Assembly (NCBI GenBank): GCA_027046415.1
Contig: JALTYW010000022.1
Location: 1 to 6,299 of the forward strand
Length of the DNA: 6,299 nucleotides
Source: Sulfurovum sp.
Lineage (GTDB): Bacteria > Campylobacterota > Campylobacteria > Campylobacterales > Sulfurovaceae
Direction of reading: 5' to 3'
Shown here: one piece after another, positions 1 to 3,378 of the stretch
Numbering within the stretch: position 1 is the first letter of the stretch
Layout of the letters: the number at the start of each line of letters is the position of its first letter
Translations under genes and position numbers: made by a program
The notes under the pieces: model-generated
Told to the model about the DNA's origin: nothing
The model's database searches: none
Seen by the model: only the letters and a program-made list of their open reading frames with translations

Positions 1-81
1 TTCTGCAAAGAGCTTCACGATCTGTCTAAATTTCTGTTCTGAAATGTGAGAACGCTTTACATACTTGTTTTTGACGACCAT
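1..81 (-). CDS. IS1595-family transposase, N-terminal fragment
   Basis: The open frame runs leftward from an ATG at 79-81 to the window edge, giving 27 residues that begin MVVKNKYVKRSHISE and end KLFAE. The pattern KNKYVKRSHISE..FR.I.KLF is the typical start of IS1595/ISXO2-type DDE transposases, where it precedes a helix-turn-helix (LTATQIAELTGLNRNT type) that would lie outside the window. An in-frame stop at 91-93 limits the upstream extension, so this ATG is the natural start, although no good ribosome binding site precedes it. Whether the full gene is intact cannot be judged. The family recognition is from memory of the N-terminal motif and is fairly firm; the subgroup is not assigned. 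Confidence 0.72.
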   Translation of the reverse strand, partial: MVVKNKYVKRSHISEQKFRQIVKLFAE

Positions 82-85
82 ACCG

Positions 86-118
86 TAACTTTAGCATACT
101 TTTGTACCGCTAAAGTTA
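86..118. repeat. 10-bp inverted repeat in the IS end
   Basis: TAACTTTAGC (86-95) and GCTAAAGTTA (109-118) are perfect inverted copies separated by 13 bp. They sit between the outer IS end and the transposase start. The outer copy belongs to the terminal inverted repeat and the inner one could be a second transposase binding site or an operator over the transposase promoter. The repeat is seen directly; the role is inferred. Confidence 0.7.
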
Positions 119-175
119 TCTAGACCCTTAAAGATTTTATTGGAGGAGAAATCATTCAGGAGATGTTATAAAAGG

Positions 176-251
176 TGGTATCCCCAAGAGGACTCGAACC
201 TCTAGCTAGGCCTTAGGAGGGCCCTGCTTTATCCAGTTAAGCGATGGGGAC
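176..251 (-). tRNA. tRNA-Arg (anticodon CCT)
   Basis: A complete 76-nt cloverleaf including an encoded CCA reads on the minus strand from 251 to 176. The acceptor strands are GTCCCCA and TGGGGAT followed by discriminator A and CCA. The D stem is GCTT/AAGC around a loop with GG. The anticodon stem GGGCC/GGCCT holds the loop CTCCTAA, with CCT at 217-215, so it reads codon AGG. The T arm is AGAGG-TTCGAGT-CCTCT. All stems pair fully, except that position 1:72 and the outer anticodon-stem pair are G-U wobbles. A short T run just after the CCA may help termination. Confidence 0.96.
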
Positions 252-264
252 AAAACTGCATGAA

Positions 265-270
265 AGTATA
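265..270 (-). promoter_or_regulatory. -10 box for tRNA-Arg
   Basis: On the minus strand TATACT lies 13 nt before the first base of the mature tRNA, a usual distance for a tRNA promoter with a short leader. No clear -35 is visible, which is common in Campylobacterota sigma-70 promoters. Confidence 0.5.
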
Positions 271-308
271 GCAAAAGATACTTTTATATCTGTTTCAGAA
301 AAACTCAG

Positions 309-314
309 TATAAT
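309..314 (+). promoter_or_regulatory. -10 box (TATAAT) for rpmI-rplT
   Basis: A perfect TATAAT preceded by AT-rich sequence lies 57 bp before the rpmI start codon. It implies that L35 and L20 are transcribed here from their own promoter, because no infC or thrS lies upstream. The leader contains a small CGGC-ACT-GCCG stem at 332-342, and the ribosome binding site AAGGGAG is at 358-364. Confidence 0.6.
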
Positions 315-371
315 ATCGTCCCATTTTATGTCGGCACTGCCGCGTAAAAAATCTATCAAGGGAGTAAGCAT

Positions 372-563
372 ATGCCTAAAATGAAGAGCGTAAAAGGCGC
401 TGTAAAGCGTTTTAAGGTCAAAAAGAGCGGCAAGATCAAAAGAGGTACAGCCTATAGAAGCCACATCCTCACCAAAGTCGACGGTAAACACCACAGACAG
501 ATGAGAAGCCCAAAACACGTTGACCCGGTTGATGCAAAAAACATCAAAGAGATGATCGTATAA
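372..563 (+). CDS. rpmI: 50S ribosomal protein L35
   Basis: This is the small basic large-subunit protein bL35, 63 residues, a normal length. It begins MPKMKSVKGAVKRFKVKK and continues with the family's conserved stretch GTAYRSHILTKVDGKHHRQMR, then ends in a short helix after VDPVDAKNIKEM. The ATG at 372 is preceded by AAGGGAG with about 7 nt spacing. It is followed after 98 bp by rplT, the standard bacterial order. The usual third partner, infC (IF3), is not directly upstream; a tRNA gene on the other strand is there instead, so infC must sit elsewhere in this genome. Identification is secure from sequence and neighbour. Confidence 0.97.
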   Translation: MPKMKSVKGAVKRFKVKKSGKIKRGTAYRSHILTKVDGKHHRQMRSPKHVDPVDAKNIKEMIV

Positions 564-623
564 GACGATCCAACTGAAGTAAGGTTCCCCCGCATTTGGG
601 GCAAGTTCAAACAGTACGTTTGA
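554..623 (+). promoter_or_regulatory. Structured rpmI-rplT intercistronic leader
   Basis: Three potential hairpins follow one another across the end of rpmI and the gap before rplT. They are GATCGT/ACGATC (554-559 with 565-570, spanning the rpmI stop), CCCC/GGGG (588-591 with 598-601) and TCAAAC/GTTTGA (607-612 with 618-623). L20 is known in other bacteria to repress its own operon by binding mRNA structures that mimic its 23S rRNA site. This gap is long and structured enough to be such a site, but I cannot match it to a named L20 leader class. The rplT ribosome binding site AAAGGA (651-656) lies outside the hairpins. Confidence 0.35.
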
Positions 624-661
624 CACCTATTTCTAAACAGAGAAAACGGTAAAGGAAAACC

Positions 662-1018
662 ATGAGAGTAAAAACTGGTATTGTAAGACACAGACGTCAC
701 AAAAAACTGCTCAAGCAGGCAAGAGGATTCTACAGCGGTAGAAGAAAACACTTCAGAAAAGCGAAAGAACAACTCGAGCGCTCACTGGTATATGCTTACA
801 GAGACAGAAGACAGAAAAAAAGAGACTTCAGAAAACTCTGGATCGTTCGTATCAACGCGGCAGCAAGACTCAACGACATGAACTACTCAAGATTCATGCA
901 CGGTCTGAAGCTTGCGAACATCGAACTTGACAGAAAGATCCTTGCCGATATGGCAATGAACAACCCTGAAGCGTTCACAAAAGTAGCAGAAGCTTCCAAA
1001 GCGGCACTGGCAAAATAA
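662..1018 (+). CDS. rplT: 50S ribosomal protein L20
   Basis: Ribosomal protein bL20, 118 residues, the family's normal length. It binds 23S rRNA early in 50S assembly. The long basic N-terminal tail begins [20 protein letters not shown] and contains the hallmark [18 protein letters not shown]. It is followed by [24 protein letters not shown] and the globular C-terminal part with [23 protein letters not shown]. The start ATG has AAAGGA 5 nt upstream. It follows rpmI by 98 bp and is very probably co-transcribed with it. A GC-rich hairpin 17 bp after the stop ends the unit against the convergent lipoprotein gene. Confidence 0.98.
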   Translation: MRVKTGIVRHRRHKKLLKQARGFYSGRRKHFRKAKEQLERSLVYAYRDRRQKKRDFRKLWIVRINAAARLNDMNYSRFMHGLKLANIELDRKILADMAMNNPEAFTKVAEASKAALAK

Positions 1019-1034
1019 GCCTGCCTTCTCTTTT

Positions 1035-1052
1035 TGCGGGGATTGCCCCGCA
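1035..1052 (+). terminator. Hairpin terminator after rplT
   Basis: TGCGGGG (1035-1041) and CCCCGCA (1046-1052) form a 7-bp GC-rich stem with the loop ATTG. On the plus strand it is followed by a pyrimidine- and T-rich stretch (CCCTCCTATTTTATC), a moderate rho-independent signal for rplT. On the minus strand it lies 5 bp after the stop of the convergent lipoprotein gene but is followed by A residues there, so it would only be a transcript end structure for that gene. Confidence 0.65.
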
Positions 1053-1057
1053 CCCTC

Positions 1058-1543
1058 CTATTTTATCTCTACCGATGCATTGATATCTTTTTCAAGCATT
1101 TTTGCGGTTTCATCCATCTCTTTGACAAAACGTTCCATCTTCTTTGTCCATTTCTCCAAAAAACTTTGTGTTTTATTCAGATCAACCGACACACGGGTAT
1201 CATTCACCTCTATGCCCATCTCCTTTTCATCAATCATCCCCTTTTGCAGATCGGCTGCAAGTTTGTCCGCCTTTTGCTTCCACGTTGCCGCGATCGACTC
1301 AAAGTAGTGCTTAGTCCGGTTGGTATCGATAATGATCTTTCCGTCTTCGGTTGTCTGAATGCCAATTTTTGAAAACTTCTCCTCTTTTCGTTTCGCCTCC
1401 TCTTTTTCCTTCAGCTCTTTTAACAGTGCTTCACGCGCCTGCTGTGCCACCTTCGCATCATGGGCTGCCTGGTCTTCTTGTTTTTGATTACACCCGGCAA
1501 GTCCTATCAGAACTGCCAATACAACTGCTGTTTGTTTTACCAT
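1058..1543 (-). CDS. Predicted coiled-coil lipoprotein of unknown function
   Basis: I do not recognise a named family. The protein (161 residues from the chosen start) opens with a lipoprotein signal: a basic start MVKQ, a hydrophobic stretch AVVLAVLIGLAG and a lipobox LAGC. Its Cys should be lipid-modified, and Asn after it would favour the outer membrane under the E. coli rule. A highly charged Lys/Glu/Gln helix follows (ALLKELKEKEEAKRKEEK), a likely coiled coil. Then comes a short beta-like segment (IGIQTTEDGKIIIDT) and further amphipathic helices to the end. An in-frame ATG at 1547-1549 would add two residues, but the GGAAGG at 1551-1556 is only 1 nt from it and 7 nt from the ATG at 1541-1543, so I prefer the latter. 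It is probably a separate unit with a promoter near 1576 and ends tail-to-tail with rplT. Confidence 0.8.
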   Translation of the reverse strand: MVKQTAVVLAVLIGLAGCNQKQEDQAAHDAKVAQQAREALLKELKEKEEAKRKEEKFSKIGIQTTEDGKIIIDTNRTKHYFESIAATWKQKADKLAADLQKGMIDEKEMGIEVNDTRVSVDLNKTQSFLEKWTKKMERFVKEMDETAKMLEKDINASVEIK

Positions 1544-1575
1544 AACCATACCTTCCTTCTCTAAAAGATAGGTCT

Positions 1576-1581
1576 ATTATA
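1576..1581 (-). promoter_or_regulatory. -10 box (TATAAT) for the coiled-coil lipoprotein gene
   Basis: On the minus strand a perfect TATAAT lies 33 bp before the preferred start codon. The -35 position (1599-1604, CACAAT) does not match the consensus. The G12 run begins about 52 bp upstream of this box, so changes in the run could alter DNA spacing for an upstream-binding regulator. Confidence 0.5.
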
Positions 1582-1632
1582 CAATGATTTGTGGGGAAAT
1601 TGTGAGAGCGGCTGCCGAAACAGCCAAAACAA

Positions 1633-1644
1633 GGGGGGGGGGGG
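1633..1644. repeat. Homopolymeric tract of 12 G
   Basis: Twelve consecutive G on the plus strand (C on the minus) lie between the stop of the Cys-rich peptide gene (1666) and the promoter of the coiled-coil lipoprotein gene. In Campylobacter and Helicobacter, G/C runs of this length change by slipped-strand mispairing and drive phase variation. This one is intergenic, so any effect would be on transcription of the downstream gene or on the 3' end of the upstream transcript. Its exact length may also suffer sequencing error. Confidence 0.9.
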
Positions 1645-1665
1645 AGGAGTATAGAAGCAGTTAGA

Positions 1666-1923
1666 TCAAGAGCCGCATTTGCCCTGTCCGCATTTTCCTT
1701 TTGCAGGTGCCTTCTTGGTTACATTTTTGTCTTTTCCAGCACCACATTTGCCTGCCTGACATTTCATCTCTTTAGGTTTTGCCATACCAGAGCCGCATTT
1801 ACCTGCCTGACACTTCATCTGTTTGGGAGCTTCTTTCCCTGAGCCGCAGTTGGCACTTGCTGCCGTGAGACTGAATGCCGCCGCCCCTGCAATGATCAAT
1901 CCAAGTTGTAGTAGTTTTTTCAT
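1666..1923 (-). CDS. Exported Cys-rich GKCG-repeat peptide, HvfA/bufferin-like candidate
   Basis: This 85-residue protein has a Sec signal peptide (MKKLLQLGLIIAGAAAFSLT, probable cleavage after ASA at 24). The mature part is low-complexity and Lys/Gly-rich with seven Cys (26, 38, 43, 55, 60, 78, 83). Three C-x4-C units are visible (CQAGKC twice, CGQGKC once), giving xGKCG motifs. HvfA of Haemophilus and related bufferins are small exported peptides whose EGKCG Cys residues are converted by an MNIO (DUF692) enzyme to copper-binding oxazolone/thioamide groups. Here the residue before GKCG is A or Q, not E, and no MNIO gene is in the window. A DoxX gene, a usual bufferin-operon member, ends 17 bp upstream and is surely co-transcribed. 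AAAGGA gives the ribosome binding site. Alternative: an unmodified periplasmic metal-binding, metallothionein-like peptide. Confidence 0.85.
   Translation of the reverse strand: MKKLLQLGLIIAGAAAFSLTAASANCGSGKEAPKQMKCQAGKCGSGMAKPKEMKCQAGKCGAGKDKNVTKKAPAKGKCGQGKCGS
1747..1848 (-). repeat. Two tandem 51-bp coding repeats in the Cys-rich peptide gene
   Basis: Copies at 1798-1848 and 1747-1797 encode residues 26-42 and 43-59, both of the form CGSG-x6-MKCQAGK. The DNA copies are clearly similar (both begin with near-identical TTT(A/G)CCTGCCTGACA on the plus strand and end GAGCCGCA), so the peptide grew by recent internal duplication. Part of a third unit (GAGCCGCATTTGCC) recurs near 1672. Confidence 0.8.
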
Positions 1924-1940
1924 GGTATTTCCTTTGTCTG

Positions 1941-2378
1941 TTACTGTTCGTCACCGAAAATGAGGTGATCGAGACTGAATTTTCCGGCTCCGAACGAAGC
2001 GAAGATGCTTAAAAACAACATATAGTACACAGGAATCTCAAATCCGTTATTGCCCGCACTGAACCCGTTAGGCAGATGCACGGTCACAATCGCTACAATC
2101 ATCACAATAATCAGCGGGATCGAGATGATTCTGGTGAAGAGTCCCAATGTCAACAGCACAACCCCTGTAATTTCGGTTGTTGCCGCCATATAGGCATTGA
2201 GCGTCGGGAACGGCATTCCCATAGACCCAAACCATGTCGCAACTGCGCCGATATCCGACCACTTCATCATAGCAGGCTCATAAAATCCGTACGCTACTGC
2301 AAGACGCGCCAACAACAGTGATGCACTCTGCCCATGACTGAGCAGGTCTTTCACAAATGGGTATACACGCTGTAACAT
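1941..2378 (-). CDS. DoxX-family inner membrane protein
   Basis: This 145-residue protein has four predicted membrane helices, typical of the DoxX family in length and layout. An N-terminal amphipathic region is followed by a helix containing SASLLLARLAVAYGFYEPA, the motif MMKWSD, and helices around TLNAYMAATTEITGVVLLTLGLF, IISIPLIIVMIVAIVTVHL and VYYMLFLSIFASFGAG. The pattern LARL..A..F..PA..K follows the family. DoxX proteins are quinone-linked or of unknown activity and appear in bufferin/Hvf operons as the D component. The start has a near-perfect AAAGGAGGT (2383-2391) 5 nt upstream. The Cys-rich peptide gene follows after 17 bp, so DoxX probably serves that peptide's pathway or shares its stress response. 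That link is inference from neighbourhood. Confidence 0.88.
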   Translation of the reverse strand: MLQRVYPFVKDLLSHGQSASLLLARLAVAYGFYEPAMMKWSDIGAVATWFGSMGMPFPTLNAYMAATTEITGVVLLTLGLFTRIISIPLIIVMIVAIVTVHLPNGFSAGNNGFEIPVYYMLFLSIFASFGAGKFSLDHLIFGDEQ

Positions 2379-2434
2379 GGGAACCTCCTTTTATTTTTAT
2401 CTATGTCGTACCAAGTCATTCCTGATACATTCGA

Positions 2435-2440
2435 AGTATA
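2435..2440 (-). promoter_or_regulatory. -10 box (TATACT) for doxX and the Cys-rich peptide gene
   Basis: On the minus strand TATACT lies 56 bp before the DoxX start. Its spacer holds an 8-bp palindrome ACAATTGT (2443-2450), and a second CAATTG occurs at 2472-2477, so a regulator may bind here. The -35 region is weak. The small lipoprotein gene upstream is closed off by a strong terminator, which supports a separate promoter here. Confidence 0.4.
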
Positions 2441-2565
2441 GAACAATTGTCGTGTACTTTCTGTGTAACCCAATTGATATGGATATAACACATTCTCTCT
2501 CAAGCACTTGCATTGTTATGAAAAAATTAAAAAAGAGGGGGAAGAAAAGAAAATTGAGAAGAGGA

Positions 2566-2589
2566 GGGGAATGCTATGTAGCATCCCCC
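2566..2589 (-). terminator. Rho-independent terminator of the 42-residue lipoprotein gene
   Basis: Read on the minus strand, GGGGGATGCTA (2589-2579) pairs with TAGCATTCCCC (2576-2566) over 11 positions, one of them a G-U wobble, around a tiny loop. It starts 15 bp after the stop codon. A U-rich stretch follows (TCAATTTTCTTTTC, then a second T-rich run further on). The A/G-rich look of 2519-2565 on the plus strand is explained by this. Confidence 0.85.
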
Positions 2590-2604
2590 TCTATGATTCT
2601 GGTA

Positions 2605-2733
2605 CTATTTACCGCACTTGCCTGACTGGCACTTACCTGACTGACATTTTGCCGACATATCCGCACTGTCTGTACATCCTGTAAATGCAACCATCGCAAA
2701 AGCGATCAACGATCCAATAAGTAGATTTTTCAT
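2605..2733 (-). CDS. Cys-rich mini-lipoprotein (42 residues), candidate metal-binding peptide
   Basis: This very short gene encodes a 42-residue precursor. It begins MKNLLIGSLIAFAMVAFTGC, a classical lipoprotein signal with lipobox FTGC, so Cys20 should be acylated and the mature chain is only 23 residues. The mature part is TDSADMSAK followed by CQSGKCQSGKCGK: Cys at 30, 35 and 40 spaced C-x4-C-x4-C, ending in a GKCG unit. The module KCQ(S/A)GKC is the one found in the exported peptide at 1666-1923. AGGAG (2740-2744 on the plus strand) is 6 nt before the ATG. A promoter shared head-to-head with the dehydrogenase genes precedes it and a strong terminator follows. It is likely a membrane-tethered copper- or other metal-binding peptide, possibly modified like HvfA; the function is inferred. 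Confidence 0.85.
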   Translation of the reverse strand: MKNLLIGSLIAFAMVAFTGCTDSADMSAKCQSGKCQSGKCGK

Positions 2734-2755
2734 AATGTTCTCCTAAGTTTGTAGA

Positions 2756-2784
2756 TTGTTTGTCTAAACACAAAGCAGTATAAT
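2756..2784 (+). promoter_or_regulatory. Sigma-70 promoter of the dehydrogenase operon
   Basis: TTGTTT (2756-2761) and a perfect TATAAT (2779-2784) are separated by 17 bp, predicting transcription from about 2791. The expected start falls directly before the 15-bp inverted repeat, leaving an untranslated leader of nearly 90 nt. A TGTTT-GTCT-AAACA dyad (2757-2770) overlaps the -35 box and spacer. Confidence 0.7.
2777..2782 (-). promoter_or_regulatory. -10 box (TATACT) of the divergent mini-lipoprotein promoter
   Basis: On the minus strand TATACT lies 43 bp before the start of the 42-residue lipoprotein and shares four bases with the plus-strand -10 box (2779-2784). Polymerase can hardly occupy both promoters together. 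The big inverted repeat sits over its -35 and upstream region. Confidence 0.5.
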
Positions 2785-2792
2785 ATATTTAG

Positions 2793-2833
2793 TGTGCAAG
2801 CTTTGTGTAGCTGTTTTGCACAAAGCTTGCACA
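2793..2833. repeat. 15-bp perfect inverted repeat, probable operator or leader hairpin
   Basis: TGTGCAAGCTTTGTG (2793-2807) and CACAAAGCTTGCACA (2819-2833) are exact reverse complements around an 11-nt spacer. A third copy of the half-site CACAAAGC lies at 2769-2776, just before the -10 box. The repeat would start within the first bases of the dehydrogenase transcript and would cover the upstream region of the divergent lipoprotein promoter. It fits either a dimeric regulator's operator controlling both directions or an RNA stem at the transcript's 5' end. There is no T run, so it is not a standard terminator. Confidence 0.8.
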
Positions 2834-2877
2834 GGAAAGTCGTATGATACCGATTATCTACACATAAAGGAGCCATT

Positions 2878-3378
2878 GTGCAGCGTAGAGACTTTTTGGT
2901 AATGGGGTCGGCGTTAAGTCTTTCCCCCTATCTTCATGCAGAGACAGTCACCACTCAGCAAAAAGCATTCCGGCAGGTGAGCAGTCTCATTGAAGCCGTA
3001 CAGGGGCATATGTTCCCCGAAGGGGGAAAACTTCCCTCTGCCCGATCGATGCACACCATCAGGTTCACAGAAGAGACGATCTTTCACCCTACCTACGACA
3101 AAGATATCCGAGCCTTTGTCATCGAAGGGGCACAGGAGCTTGCAAAACGAGAAAATGAAAAGTTCCTCTCCTATACACAGAGGGAGAAAGAGCGGGCACT
3201 CAGACGCTATGAACAGACCGATTATGGCAGCAACTGGCTTTCGCGTATCATGACACTCACTATGGAAGCGCTCTTCTCAGACCCGGTTTACGGCAGCAAC
3301 ATCAAAGCTGCCGGATGGAAAGCACTGCACACACAGGGCGGTGAGCCCAGACCGAAAACAAGGTATATCCAGTTATGA
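2878..3378 (+). CDS. Gluconate 2-dehydrogenase subunit 3-like small subunit, Tat-exported
   Basis: This 166-residue protein of the gluconate_2-dh3 type is the small, cofactor-free partner that carries and stabilises a GMC flavoprotein. It opens with a twin-arginine signal, MQRRDFLVMGSALSLSPYLHA, with likely cleavage after LHA. The mature part is helical and has the family-like VSSLIEAVQGHMFPEG near residues 34-49, a region corresponding to the usual D.ifP..g stretch, and a C-terminal YGSNIKAAGWKAL segment. Translation starts at GTG: AAAGGAG (2866-2872) is 5 nt upstream and no better start exists. Its TGA overlaps the next ATG by 4 bp (ATGA), so the two are translationally coupled. The GMC partner lacks a signal peptide and is expected to be exported folded with this subunit. 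Confidence 0.87.
   Translation: MQRRDFLVMGSALSLSPYLHAETVTTQQKAFRQVSSLIEAVQGHMFPEGGKLPSARSMHTIRFTEETIFHPTYDKDIRAFVIEGAQELAKRENEKFLSYTQREKERALRRYEQTDYGSNWLSRIMTLTMEALFSDPVYGSNIKAAGWKALHTQGGEPRPKTRYIQL

Larger units (their letters stand above)
1..127 (-). mobile_element. IS1595-family insertion sequence, left-truncated by window edge
   Basis: This is the 5' end of an insertion sequence that continues beyond base 1. It is recognised from the N-terminus of its transposase and from the end sequence, which on the minus strand reads GGGTCTAGATAACTTTAGC from about 127 inward, the kind of terminal repeat I associate with IS1595 elements. The exact outer boundary (about 125-128) and the target-site duplication cannot be fixed because the other end is outside the window. 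The element lies about 48 bp from the 3' end of the tRNA-Arg gene. Confidence 0.6.

Noticed and set aside
1034..1372. Plus-strand open frame opposite the coiled-coil lipoprotein
   Set aside because: The minus frame has a lipobox, a ribosome binding site and a -10 box; the plus frame begins within the rplT terminator hairpin.
1610..1625. GGCTG/CAGCC hairpin near the G12 run as a terminator for the Cys-rich peptide gene
   Set aside because: The stem is only 5 bp and is not followed by a U run on the minus strand.
2377..2625. Plus-strand open frame with a Lys/Arg-rich stretch (KKLKKRGKKRKLRRGG type)
   Set aside because: The A/G-rich sequence is the complement of the U-rich tail and stem of the minus-strand terminator, and the frame crosses that hairpin.
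2793..2833. Riboswitch reading of the 15-bp inverted repeat
   Set aside because: It is a simple perfect dyad without the multi-stem core of any riboswitch class I know; an operator or plain hairpin is the simpler reading.
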